From NCBI RefSeq assembly GCF_033843265.1, contig NZ_JAWXRD010000030.1, positions 237,289 through 301,288 on the forward strand: a stretch of DNA of 64,000 bases, in the 5' to 3' direction. Every line of letters begins with the position of its first letter. Position 1 is the first letter of the stretch. This DNA comes from Scandinavium lactucae. GTDB taxonomy: Bacteria; Pseudomonadota; Gammaproteobacteria; Enterobacterales; Enterobacteriaceae. Made by a program: the position numbers and the translations under genes. The notes beneath the pieces are model-generated. The model did no database searches. It had not been told where the DNA came from and saw only the letters and a program-made list of their open reading frames with translations. Below are positions 45,202 to 53,983 of the stretch, piece after piece.

Positions 45202-45234
45202 AAAAAAAGGTGAGCGCGATGCTCACCTTTTTTA
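45202..45234 (+). terminator. Bidirectional terminator between fadL and mlaA
   Basis: AAAAAAAGGTGAGC-GCGAT-GCTCACCTTTTTT serves both convergent genes. Confidence 0.9.
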
Positions 45235-45247
45235 TTTCCTCCCCCGA

Positions 45248-46003
45248 TTACTGAGAGTCGATATCTTTCAGCTCGTCCTCGATTGCCTTGGCATTCGGGT
45301 TATCTTCCGTACTCAGCTTACCGCCGTTGGCAATAAAGTCATGCTGCTGGAAGTAGGCTTCACGCACGGTGATATACGGATCCGTCGACTGGCGCAGCAG
45401 GCCATCAGAATTCAGCAGTTGCGCACGGGTTTCAACCCCTTCGACCATCCATTTACCGATAGACATCGGCCAGGTTAGCCATGACAGCACCGGATAGAGG
45501 TCATCCGCCATGTCGCCAACATCTTCACGCACGGTGAAGCTGCCATAGAACGGCAATTGCAGATACGGGCCATAACCCACGCCATAATGCCCCATCGTGC
45601 TGCCGAAACGGTGCGGCTGAACACGCTGCAGTTTCTGATTCGCCAGACCCGCAACATCAATGAAACCACCCATCCCTAACACCGTGTTCAGGAAAAAGCG
45701 CGTGAAGTGAACCATCCCCTGATACGGGTCGCCCTGCAGGAACATGTTGACCATGATCGCCGGCTCTTCGAGGTTACTGGTGAAGTTGCCGATGCCGTTA
45801 CGCGCAGGCTGCGGGACATAGTCTCGCCACGCCACAGCAACCGGACGAAGCACATACGGATCTAACACGTTGAAGTTGAAATCGTACATCGTACGGTTAA
45901 ATCCTTCGAATGGATCCGAACGCCCCTCTGGCTGATCACCCGTGCTGGCGCATCCCACCAACAGCGTCGCGCTCAGCGCAAGCGCAGACAGGCGAAAATT
46001 CAT
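45248..46003 (-). CDS. mlaA: Phospholipid-retrieval lipoprotein MlaA (VacJ)
   Basis: A 251-residue outer-membrane lipoprotein. The signal peptide ends in the lipobox LLVGCASTG, with Cys18 lipidated. MlaA sits with porins and removes misplaced phospholipids from the outer leaflet, passing them to MlaC. Core family blocks are present: DPFEGFNRTMYDFNFNVLDPY and FFLNTVLGMGGFIDVAG. Confidence 0.96.
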   Translation of the reverse strand: MNFRLSALALSATLLVGCASTGDQPEGRSDPFEGFNRTMYDFNFNVLDPYVLRPVAVAWRDYVPQPARNGIGNFTSNLEEPAIMVNMFLQGDPYQGMVHFTRFFLNTVLGMGGFIDVAGLANQKLQRVQPHRFGSTMGHYGVGYGPYLQLPFYGSFTVREDVGDMADDLYPVLSWLTWPMSIGKWMVEGVETRAQLLNSDGLLRQSTDPYITVREAYFQQHDFIANGGKLSTEDNPNAKAIEDELKDIDSQ

Positions 46004-46172
46004 AAATATCTCCCTGTAAAGAAATCACTGCTCTTACTGATTTTATACACATTTTGAAATAGACGTATCGCTATTCATGTCATAAGCCAAAATTAAGATT
46101 CTGGAGTGAGGAGCGGCCCGATAAAACCCGCTACGCTTTACCGAGGATCAACAGACTAAGGTAACGCGCCGG

Positions 46173-47090
46173 ATGGACAATACAGACAAAGAGAAAATCG
46201 ACAACCATACCGAAGAGTTGGAAGTCGAGAGTGATGAGAAGCAGCGCGGCGATAAGATCGAAGTCGATGAGGACCGCCTGCCTTCAAGGGCGATGGCCAT
46301 TCATGAACATATTCGTCAGGATGGTGAAAAAGAGCTTGAGCGCGATGCAATGGCCCTGCTGTGGTCGGCGATTGCGGCCGGGCTGTCGATGGGAGCCTCG
46401 TTGCTGGCAAAAGGGATTTTCCACGTGCAGCTGGAAGGTGTGCCCGGCGGATTTCTGCTGGAGAACCTCGGTTATACCTTTGGTTTTATCATCGTGATTA
46501 TGGCCCGCCAGCAGCTGTTTACCGAAAACACGGTCACTGCTGTTTTACCGGTGATGCAAAGCCCAACGGCGGGAAATTTTGCTCTGCTTATGCGGCTGTG
46601 GGGGGTGGTGTTATTGGGGAATATCATCGGCACCGGCGTCGCCGCCTGGGCCTTCGAATTCATGCCTATTTTTGATGAACCTACCCGCGATGCTTTCACC
46701 AAAATCGGCATGGACGTGATGAAAAACTCGCCCCTTGAGATGTTTGCCAACGCCATTATTTCCGGCTGGTTAATTGCCACGATGGTATGGATGTTCCCCG
46801 CCGCTGGTGCGGCCAAAATCGTGGTGATTATCCTGATGACCTGGCTGATTGCCCTGGGTGACACCACGCATATTGTGGTCGGCTCGGTGGAAATTCTCTA
46901 TCTGGTGTTCGGCGGCACCCTGCAATGGCACGACTTCTTCTGGCCTTTCGCCCTGCCGACGCTGGCCGGGAACATCTGCGGTGGGACGTTTATTTTTGCC
47001 CTCATGAGCCACGCGCAAATCCGCAATGACATGAGCAATAAACGCAAAGCCGAGGCCAAAGCCAAAGCCCAGGAACAAGAAAAAGGTTAA
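46173..47090 (+). CDS. yfdC: Formate/nitrite-transporter-family protein YfdC
   Basis: A 305-residue inner-membrane protein of the FNT family with a charged N-terminal tail (about 60 residues) before six membrane segments, and a charged C-terminal tail (NKRKAEAKAKAQEQEKG). The central motif GNICGGTFIFAL agrees with the family. The transported ion is not established for YfdC. It is close to the E. coli length (310) and precedes the tRNA-Arg gene as in E. coli. Confidence 0.93.
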   Translation: MDNTDKEKIDNHTEELEVESDEKQRGDKIEVDEDRLPSRAMAIHEHIRQDGEKELERDAMALLWSAIAAGLSMGASLLAKGIFHVQLEGVPGGFLLENLGYTFGFIIVIMARQQLFTENTVTAVLPVMQSPTAGNFALLMRLWGVVLLGNIIGTGVAAWAFEFMPIFDEPTRDAFTKIGMDVMKNSPLEMFANAIISGWLIATMVWMFPAAGAAKIVVIILMTWLIALGDTTHIVVGSVEILYLVFGGTLQWHDFFWPFALPTLAGNICGGTFIFALMSHAQIRNDMSNKRKAEAKAKAQEQEKG

Positions 47091-47178
47091 CTTAATGGGG
47101 GCGATGGCGACACTTTGAGCAGTCAGTTGGCTATGTGCTTAACGTGCCTGCCAAAAAACGCTATACTCGTGCCGCTTC

Positions 47179-47253
47179 GTCCCCTTAGTTAAATGGATAT
47201 AACGAGCCCCTCCTAAGGGCTAGTTGCAGGTTCGATTCCTGCAGGGGACACCA
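47179..47253 (+). tRNA. argW: tRNA-Arg(CCU)
   Basis: A complete 75-nt cloverleaf including CCA. The acceptor stem GTCCCCT pairs with AGGGGAC, the anticodon stem is AGCCC/GGGCT around CTCCTAA (anticodon CCT), and the T arm is TGCAGGTTCGATTCCTGCA. It corresponds to argW, an integration site of prophages in E. coli. No integrase or repeated tRNA end follows here. Confidence 0.95.
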
Positions 47254-47392
47254 TGGTTCCCCTCCCCCGCTTAAAAACCAACATCCAAAACTAAATCAAG
47301 ATTTAAATCTAAACCTCCGGTATGGCTTGTCGTCGCGTGTAGGATGGCGGGTTTTCGCTCATTGGCGGCCTGTTTGCCCCCTCCGGATTTCT

Positions 47393-48193
47393 ATGTATAC
47401 CAAAATACGTTCCTTATTCATTATTACCTTCGGGTTCCTTCCCGTGCTTGCCCTGGCCCAGGCAGGCACGGTCAAAACCAATCAAGAAAAGTCGGATGAT
47501 GACCCGACTAAAGTCACCACCAAAGTCGGCGTGGCGTGGTCAGATAACTACGATATGGACGACAGCGATGTGCAATTTTCCGGATCTCTGGCGCTGGATG
47601 AAGCCCGGAAAATCAATGTCAAAATCAACAGTGATGCCAGTGAGTGGCGCGTCGGCGGCTCGTGGCTGTTTCCGATTGGTATTTTTAACTTTAACTTCGG
47701 TAAAAACGATCTCCCCAACGGGGCATCGCAAACCAACTATTCGTTGGGGACGTTTATTCCCCTGAGCTATTTCGGTTTCCAACCCGCAGGTTTCCAGTTC
47801 TTCCCTATGGCCGGATACTCCTACAACACCGGGGACACCTTTGGCTGTGATAAAGGTAAAAATAAAGCCTGCGCTCAGCCTGGTTTTAGCGGCTCTCCGT
47901 CTGAGGAAAACGGTTTTGACCTGATGGACACCTCGGGCAGCAGCGGTTATATCGGGCTCTTTATGCTGAAACCGTTGACCAGCAATTTGCGCTTACTCAG
48001 TGTGGCAGCGGGCTCTTATGGCTCGAAAAATGATGACGGTGATAATTACAAAGGCTATTTCGCCGGGGTAGGTCTGGGCTATTCCTTCGATAAGCACAAC
48101 TCTGTCAGCGCCTTTACCTACATCCAGGACAACAACACCTACATCGCTGATGCCGATAAGCGTTTTAAAATCGCCTATAAATATCAGTTCTAA
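47393..48193 (+). CDS. Putative outer membrane beta-barrel protein, function unknown
   Basis: A 266-residue protein not recognised as a named family. It has a signal peptide (MYTKIRSLFIITFGFLPVLA, cleavage near AQA), then alternating polar/aromatic strands rich in Gly, Asp, Asn and Tyr, and ends in YKYQF, a C-terminal Phe typical of Bam-inserted barrels. A Cys pair (FGCDKGKNKACAQ) may form a loop disulfide. The start at 47393 gives the signal peptide; the frame is open from 47327. It sits alone between argW and ypdK where E. coli has islands and lpxP. Confidence 0.75.
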   Translation: MYTKIRSLFIITFGFLPVLALAQAGTVKTNQEKSDDDPTKVTTKVGVAWSDNYDMDDSDVQFSGSLALDEARKINVKINSDASEWRVGGSWLFPIGIFNFNFGKNDLPNGASQTNYSLGTFIPLSYFGFQPAGFQFFPMAGYSYNTGDTFGCDKGKNKACAQPGFSGSPSEENGFDLMDTSGSSGYIGLFMLKPLTSNLRLLSVAAGSYGSKNDDGDNYKGYFAGVGLGYSFDKHNSVSAFTYIQDNNTYIADADKRFKIAYKYQF

Positions 48194-48401
48194 CGCTCCT
48201 GTCTGAGTCTCACTGGCGGTCAGCACCTTGCTGCCCGCCCCCTCTTTTGTTTTAAAAACCCTATAATTTCAATGTGGTACTAACTGCCCGTTTTGGGGTT
48301 CATTTTGGCGTCGCTAAATCTGCATTTATTGCACAATGAAATTAATGTGTCGCCGTTTCACGACAGTCGTAAGTAACTAAAAATTAATAAAAAAATCATA
48401 C

Positions 48402-48430
48402 TTGTCACCCTCCATTTTTAAGCGTACATT
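48402..48430 (+). promoter_or_regulatory. Sigma-70-like promoter upstream of ypdK
   Basis: TTGTCA (48402-48407) and TACATT (48425-48430) with a 17-bp spacer make a plausible promoter. It would give ypdK a leader of about 150 bases. The rest of the 394-bp gap from 48194 shows no gene. Confidence 0.4.
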
Positions 48431-48587
48431 AGCGCCGTCTGTAGCACATGAAGCACAGAATTTTGAGGTGGTGCCGAAGGGTAAAACGGGACAAATCCCA
48501 ATTTTATTCGAGGCGGTGTCAACTCTCTATACTCAGTCAGGATTGTTTTCATTTGGGCGTATCACGTAATACGCGGAGTGATGTGAC

Positions 48588-48659
48588 GTGAAATATTTTA
48601 TTATGGGCATCTCTTTTATGGTCATCGTCTGGGCAGGCACCTTCGCCCTGATGGTTTAA
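48588..48659 (+). CDS. ypdK: Small membrane protein YpdK
   Basis: A 23-residue hydrophobic peptide, VKYFIMGISFMVIVWAGTFA plus three residues, nearly identical to E. coli YpdK as recalled. It is one transmembrane segment in the inner membrane; function unknown. It starts with GTG at 48588, preceded by GGAG. It is too short for ordinary gene calling. The order ypdK-alaC is as in E. coli, but lpxP, which precedes it there, is missing. Confidence 0.85.
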   Translation: MKYFIMGISFMVIVWAGTFALMV

Positions 48660-48680
48660 CCCTGAGCTTGCAGTAAAAAA

Positions 48681-48704
48681 AACAGGAGCCAAATGGCTCC
48701 TGTT
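48681..48704. terminator. Bidirectional terminator between ypdK and alaC
   Basis: AACAGGAGCC-AAAT-GGCTCCTGTT with A- and T-runs on either side serves both convergent genes. Confidence 0.85.
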
Positions 48705-48730
48705 TTTGATCGTAGACTACCTGTCACTTA

Positions 48731-49942
48731 TTAATTCGCAGGCAGTAAACCGTCGGCGCGGAACATCGCTTTGATGCCGCGGATGGCCTGGCGGATACGG
48801 TCGCGGTTCTCAATCAGGGCGAAGCGCACATGCGTGTCACCATAGTCGCCGAACCCAATCCCCGGCGAAACGCAGACTTTCGCTTCCTGGAGCATTTTCT
48901 TGGCAAATTCCAGTGACCCCATCGCCGCGTACTGCTCCGGGATTTTCGCCCACACGTACATCGACGCCTTCGGCATTTCTACCATCCATCCGGCTTCGTG
49001 CAGGCCTTTGACCAGCACATCACGACGACGCTTATACTGCTCGGCAATATCATGCACGCATTGCTGATCGCCTTCGAGGGCCGCTATCGCTGCGACCTGC
49101 AACGGAGTGAAGGTGCCGTAGTCGTGATAGCTTTTGATACGCGCCAGGGCGTTAACCAACACCGCGTTACCGACCATAAAACCGATACGCCAGCCTGCCA
49201 TGTTGTAACTTTTAGACAGCGTGAAGAACTCTACCGCCACATCGCGAGCGCCGGGAACCTGCATGATTGACGGTGCTTTCCAGCCGTCAAATACGATATC
49301 GGCATAGGCCAGATCGTGGACCACCAGCACGTCGTAGCGTTTCGCCAGCGCGACTACTTTTTCAAAGAATTCCAGCTCCACGCACTGCGCGGTAGGATTC
49401 GATGGGAAGCCCAAAATCATCATTTTCGGTTTGGGGTAACTTTCGCGTATGGCACGTTCCAGCTCATTGAAGAAATCAACGCCTTCCACCAGCGGCACAG
49501 AACGAACCTGCGCCCCGGCAATCACTGCCCCATAAATATGGATGGGATAGCTTGGGTTTGGCACCAGCACGGTGTCGCCATGATCGAGCGTGGCCAGCAT
49601 CAGGTGCGCCAGCCCTTCTTTAGAGCCGATGGTGACAATGGCTTCAGTTTCGGGGTCGATCTCCACCTCATAGCGCTCCTGATACCAGCGCGAAATCGCC
49701 CGGCGCAGGCGTGGAATGCCGCGTGAAGTGGAATAGCCGTGAGTGTCCGGGCGCTGGGCCACGGTACAGAGTTTTTCCACAATGTGGGGCGGTGTCGCGC
49801 CGTCAGGATTCCCCATGCTGAAATCGATGATATCTTCGCCGCGCCGACGCGCAGCCATCTTCAGTTCAGCGGTAATGTTGAATACGTAGGGGGGAAGCCT
49901 GTCAATACGCGTAAAACGGCGTTCAGGAGTGAACTCAGCCAT
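48731..49942 (-). CDS. alaC: Glutamate-pyruvate aminotransferase AlaC
   Basis: A 403-residue class I PLP aminotransferase (formerly YfdZ). The PLP lysine lies in TLSKSYNMAGWRIGF and the Asn/Asp/Tyr cofactor contacts in GFPSNPTAQ and HDLAYADIV. AlaC makes alanine from pyruvate with glutamate as amino donor. The start at 49942 (MAEFTPERRFTRID) follows GAGGAA; the frame extends to 50095 without homology. The C terminus is shorter than in E. coli. The 386-bp gap to pyuS holds no visible gene. Confidence 0.95.
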   Translation of the reverse strand: MAEFTPERRFTRIDRLPPYVFNITAELKMAARRRGEDIIDFSMGNPDGATPPHIVEKLCTVAQRPDTHGYSTSRGIPRLRRAISRWYQERYEVEIDPETEAIVTIGSKEGLAHLMLATLDHGDTVLVPNPSYPIHIYGAVIAGAQVRSVPLVEGVDFFNELERAIRESYPKPKMMILGFPSNPTAQCVELEFFEKVVALAKRYDVLVVHDLAYADIVFDGWKAPSIMQVPGARDVAVEFFTLSKSYNMAGWRIGFMVGNAVLVNALARIKSYHDYGTFTPLQVAAIAALEGDQQCVHDIAEQYKRRRDVLVKGLHEAGWMVEMPKASMYVWAKIPEQYAAMGSLEFAKKMLQEAKVCVSPGIGFGDYGDTHVRFALIENRDRIRQAIRGIKAMFRADGLLPAN

Positions 49943-50328
49943 AGATTCCTCGGATAACGTGAGCGCCCGGACCGTCCGAGCGACGTTGCCACCTGTGTGG
50001 CATGCTTTGAAAATAACCTGATTAATTTCCTGCTGTCGAGAGGCTGAGTGAAAAATAATCTCAGGACTTAAATGAGGAAGTGTTGACCGGAACAATAAAA
50101 TTCACGCTGCCCGTTATCGATAATATTGTTGGCATTGCTTTACATAATGATATCAATTGATTTACTTGAAATCGTCGCCTTCACCTTTAATGCAGCTAAT
50201 TTCAGCTCGGGGCAAGTAATCCCCTTTTAAAAGTGCGACTTTTCCCTGTTCCACATTACGCACGATAACTGGCTATCCCCCGCCAGGTTTTTTATCATAT
50301 TACTTTCAGTGATACATACGGCGCACTC

Positions 50329-52026
50329 ATGCACGACATCTTTAACATGCTGCTGGCGGTCTTTGACAGGGCTGCCCTGATGCTGATTTGCCTGTTTTTC
50401 CTTATCCGCATCCGCCTGTTCCGCGAGCTGCTGCATAAGTCGGCGCATACGCCGAAAGAGCTTCTGGCCGTCACCGCCATCTTCTCTCTGTTCGCGCTGT
50501 TCAGTACCTGGTCCGGAGTACACGTCGAAGGTTCTCTGGTCAACGTCCGCGTCATTGCGGTAATGTCCGGCGGCATTCTGTTCGGCCCTTGGGTCGGCGC
50601 TATCACCGGTTTGATTGCCGGGACGCACCGCTATCTGATCGACATTGGCGGCGTCACGGCGGTGCCATGCTTTATCACCAGCATTGTCGCCGGGCTGCTC
50701 TCAGGCTGGATCAACCGCAAAATCCCCAAAGCCCAGCACTGGCGCGTCGGCATTCTGGCCGGGATGCTGTGCGAAACGCTGACCATGATCCTCGTGGTGG
50801 TCTGGGCACCGACGGTCTCACTCGGGCTCGATATCGTGTCAAAAATCGGCGTGCCGATGATCCTCGGCAGCGTCTGCATTGGCTTTATCGTGCTGCTGGT
50901 TCGCAGCGTCGAAGGGGAAAAAGAGGCCATCGCCGCGCGGCAGGCTAAGCTGGCGCTGGAAATCGCCAATAAAACCCTGCCATTGTTCCGCAATGTGAAC
51001 AGCGAATCTCTGCGTCAGGTGTGCGACATCATCCGCAAAGATATTCACGCCGATGCGGTGGCGATTACCGATAATGAGAAAGTGCTGGCCTACGTCGGCC
51101 TCGGCGAAAAAAATTACAAACTGAACGATTTGGGGATTAGCCCGCGTACTCGCCAGGCACTAAGCGACGGAAAAATCATTATCCGCAATGATGACGTGGC
51201 CTATCGCACGCCGGAGATCCACTCGATAATGATTATCCCGCTGTGGGAAAAGGGCGTGGTCACCGGCACGCTAAAAATCTATTACCGGCCCGCCCACCAG
51301 ATTACCTCTTCGTTGCAGGAGATGGCGGTCGGCCTGTCGCAGATTATCTCCACTCAGCTGGAAGTGTCCCGCGCCGAACAGCTGCGGGAGATGGCAAATA
51401 AGGCAGAACTGCGGGCGCTGCAAAGCAAGATTAATCCCCATTTCTTGTTCAACGCGCTCAACGCCATTTCCTCGTCTATTCGCCTCAATCCAGACACCGC
51501 GCGGCAGCTGATTTTCAACCTGTCACGCTATCTGCGCTATAACATTGAATTGAAAGACGACGAGCAGATCGACATTCGCAAAGAGCTGTATCAAATCAAA
51601 GATTACATCGCCATCGAGCAGGCGCGGTTTGGCGATAAGCTGACGGTGATTTACGACATTGATGACGAAGTGAACTGCGTGATCCCGAGCCTGCTTATCC
51701 AGCCGCTGGTCGAAAACGCAATTGTCCACGGCATTCAGCCCTGTAAAGGCAAAGGCGTAGTCACGCTGAGCATCACTGAGAGCGGCAATCGGGTGCGGGT
51801 AAGCGTGCGCGATACCGGACACGGTATCGATCCGGCGGTGATCGCCCGCGTGGAAGCCAACGAAATGCCGGGCAATAAAATCGGCCTGCTTAACGTGCAT
51901 CACCGCGTGACGCTCCTGTATGGCGAAGGCCTACATATTCGTCGGCTGGAGCCCGGCACCGAGATTGCGTTTTACGTACCGAATCGGCGCACGCCGGTTA
52001 CGGCCACCGCTGGCCTGCTGTCATAA
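50329..52026 (+). CDS. pyuS: Pyruvate-sensing histidine kinase PyuS (YpdA)
   Basis: A 565-residue LytS-type kinase, the length of E. coli YpdA. The N-terminal membrane domain (5TM-5TMR-LYT, about 1-200) senses external pyruvate, a GAF-like region follows, and the kinase has the phosphorylated His in INPHFLFNALNAISSSI and the ATP-binding N and G boxes (LVENAIVHGI, DTGHGI). It signals to PyuR, whose gene starts 9 bp downstream. In E. coli the system induces the transporter yhjX. Confidence 0.95.
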   Translation: MHDIFNMLLAVFDRAALMLICLFFLIRIRLFRELLHKSAHTPKELLAVTAIFSLFALFSTWSGVHVEGSLVNVRVIAVMSGGILFGPWVGAITGLIAGTHRYLIDIGGVTAVPCFITSIVAGLLSGWINRKIPKAQHWRVGILAGMLCETLTMILVVVWAPTVSLGLDIVSKIGVPMILGSVCIGFIVLLVRSVEGEKEAIAARQAKLALEIANKTLPLFRNVNSESLRQVCDIIRKDIHADAVAITDNEKVLAYVGLGEKNYKLNDLGISPRTRQALSDGKIIIRNDDVAYRTPEIHSIMIIPLWEKGVVTGTLKIYYRPAHQITSSLQEMAVGLSQIISTQLEVSRAEQLREMANKAELRALQSKINPHFLFNALNAISSSIRLNPDTARQLIFNLSRYLRYNIELKDDEQIDIRKELYQIKDYIAIEQARFGDKLTVIYDIDDEVNCVIPSLLIQPLVENAIVHGIQPCKGKGVVTLSITESGNRVRVSVRDTGHGIDPAVIARVEANEMPGNKIGLLNVHHRVTLLYGEGLHIRRLEPGTEIAFYVPNRRTPVTATAGLLS

Positions 52027-52035
52027 GGACGTTAT

Positions 52036-52770
52036 ATGAAAGTCATCATTGTTGAAGATGAAGTGCTGGCCCAGCAGGAGCTGACCTGGCTGATTAAAGC
52101 GCACAGTGAGATGGAGATTGTCGGCACCTTTGACGACGGGCTGGACGTGCTGAAATTCCTGCAACACAACCGGGTCGACGCCATTTTTCTCGACATCAAT
52201 ATTCCTTCGCTCGATGGCGTGCTGCTGGCGCAGAACATCAGCCAGTTCGCGCACAAACCGTTTATTGTGTTTATTACCGCGTGGAAAGAACATGCGGTGG
52301 AAGCGTTTGAGCTGGAAGCGTTTGATTACATCCTCAAGCCGTATCAGGAATCGAGAATTGAGACGATGCTGCACAAGCTGGAAAATGCCTGGCAACAGCA
52401 ATCCGGGGCAGCCAGTAGCGCGGTTGCCCCGCAGCGTGAAAACGATACCATTAACCTGATTCGCGACGACAAGATTTTCGTCACCTCTATTCACGATATC
52501 TATTACGCGGAAGCGCACGAGAAGATGACCTTCGTGTATACCAAACGCGAGTCGTGGGTGATGCCGATGAATATCAGCGAATTTTGCAGCAAGCTTCCGG
52601 CAGCGCACTTCTTCCGCTGCCATCGTTCATACTGCGTCAACCTGAATAAAATTCGTGAGATAGAGCCGTGGTTCAATAACACCTACATCCTCCGACTACG
52701 GGATCTGGATTTTCAGGTGCCGGTAAGTCGGAGCAAGGTGAAAGAATTTCGCCAGCTCATGCATCTGTAA
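52036..52770 (+). CDS. pyuR: LytTR response regulator PyuR (YpdB)
   Basis: A 244-residue response regulator: a receiver domain (VIIVEDEVLAQQELTWLI, phospho-acceptor Asp in AIFLDINIPSLDG) and a C-terminal LytTR DNA-binding domain (about 140-244, FFRCHRSYCVNLNKI). AAGGA precedes the ATG. The ypdC and fry genes that follow in E. coli are absent; glk comes next on the other strand. Confidence 0.95.
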   Translation: MKVIIVEDEVLAQQELTWLIKAHSEMEIVGTFDDGLDVLKFLQHNRVDAIFLDINIPSLDGVLLAQNISQFAHKPFIVFITAWKEHAVEAFELEAFDYILKPYQESRIETMLHKLENAWQQQSGAASSAVAPQRENDTINLIRDDKIFVTSIHDIYYAEAHEKMTFVYTKRESWVMPMNISEFCSKLPAAHFFRCHRSYCVNLNKIREIEPWFNNTYILRLRDLDFQVPVSRSKVKEFRQLMHL

Positions 52771-52792
52771 AAAAGGCGCAGAAGCGCCTTTT
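52771..52792. terminator. Terminator between pyuR and glk
   Basis: AAAAGGCGC-AGAA-GCGCCTTTT lies directly after the pyuR stop and serves both convergent genes. Confidence 0.85.
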
Positions 52793-52813
52793 ACATTTCA
52801 AAGGTTTTTCATC

Positions 52814-53779
52814 TTAAAGAACGTGGCCTAACGACTGACGCAGATGCGCTCCGGAACCAATCAGGCCCGGGTTGTCGTGTACGATCAGGTACACCGGAAT
52901 GTCCTGCACGTAGGATTTGAAACGCCCTTTGTCCTCGAAGCCACCGCGGAAACCGGACGCTTTGAAGAAGTCTAAGAAGCGCGGCACGATGCCTCCGGCA
53001 ATGTACACCCCGCCAAAGGTACCGAGGTTCAGCGCCAGGTTGCCACCGAATCGGCCAAGGATCACACAGAACAGCGACAGCGCCCGACGGCAGTCAGTGC
53101 AGGAGTCGTCCAGTGCGCGTTCGGTAATGTCTTTCGGTTGCAGATTCTCCGGCAGACGACCGTCAGATTTTACAATCGCACGATAAAGATACACCAGGCC
53201 CGGGCCCGAAAGCACACGCTCGGCGGAGACATGGCCCAATTCAGCACGCAACTCTTGCAGAATGATCCCTTCTTCTTCGCTGTTCGGCGCGAAATCGACG
53301 TGACCGCCCTCGCCCGGCAGGCTGACCCAACGTTTATCGACGTGAACCAGATGCGCCACGCCCAAGCCGGTGCCCGCGCCATACACGGCAATCGGTTTGC
53401 CTTCCACCGGATCGCGGCCGCCGAATTGAATCAGATGTTCTTTCTTCAACATCGGAATCGCCATCGATACGGCGGTAAAATCGTTAATAATTTCCAGATG
53501 CGTGAAGTTGAGATTTTTCTTCATCTCTTCGATGGAGAACGCCCAGGTGTGGTTGGTCATCGCCACCCAGTCGCCGGTAATCGGGCAGGCAATCGCGATG
53601 CAGCCCTCTTTAACATCCCGCTTTTGCTCATCCAGATAAACGCGCACCACCGCTTCAAGGCTTGGGTAATCCAGCCCGGAGTAGGTTTTGGCGTGGGAAA
53701 TTTCGCCGCTGTCTAAATCGACCAGCGCCAGACGGGCATTGGTCCCGCCTACATCACCTGTTAATGCAAACTTTGTCAT
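52814..53779 (-). CDS. glk: Glucokinase Glk
   Basis: A 321-residue ROK-unrelated proteobacterial glucokinase with the phosphate-binding loop TGDVGGTNARLAL, the catalytic Asp in EIINDFTAVS and GAGTGLGVAHL. It phosphorylates free cytoplasmic glucose with ATP. Length matches E. coli. A weak Cra-like half site (CGTTTCAGC on the plus strand, 53905-53913) lies upstream. Confidence 0.96.
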   Translation of the reverse strand: MTKFALTGDVGGTNARLALVDLDSGEISHAKTYSGLDYPSLEAVVRVYLDEQKRDVKEGCIAIACPITGDWVAMTNHTWAFSIEEMKKNLNFTHLEIINDFTAVSMAIPMLKKEHLIQFGGRDPVEGKPIAVYGAGTGLGVAHLVHVDKRWVSLPGEGGHVDFAPNSEEEGIILQELRAELGHVSAERVLSGPGLVYLYRAIVKSDGRLPENLQPKDITERALDDSCTDCRRALSLFCVILGRFGGNLALNLGTFGGVYIAGGIVPRFLDFFKASGFRGGFEDKGRFKSYVQDIPVYLIVHDNPGLIGSGAHLRQSLGHVL

Positions 53780-53983
53780 TCTGTTACTGCTCCGCTAAAG
53801 TCAGAATAAGTCTTTGGCACACTGTAAATTCATGGCGGCATAACAACAACGACCACGGTGGCAGTGCCCACAATTAATCGATCCCGGTCACACAATAACT
53901 TTACCGTTTCAGCACCATTTGCAATGCAGGTTTCGTCATTTGGCGGCAAAGTGTTGCGCGCTCAGAGTAAAAAGGAAATCACT

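Noticed and set aside
47179..47392. Possible prophage attachment site or remnant at argW
   Set aside because: No repeat of the tRNA 3' end, integrase or phage gene follows within the window.
49943..50328. Possible riboswitch or small RNA between alaC and pyuS
   Set aside because: AT-rich sequence with no clear stem, terminator or short gene.
53898..53913. Cra operator upstream of glk
   Set aside because: Only one half (CGTTTCAGC) fits the consensus, and it lies about 120 bp from the gene; noted in the glk entry only.
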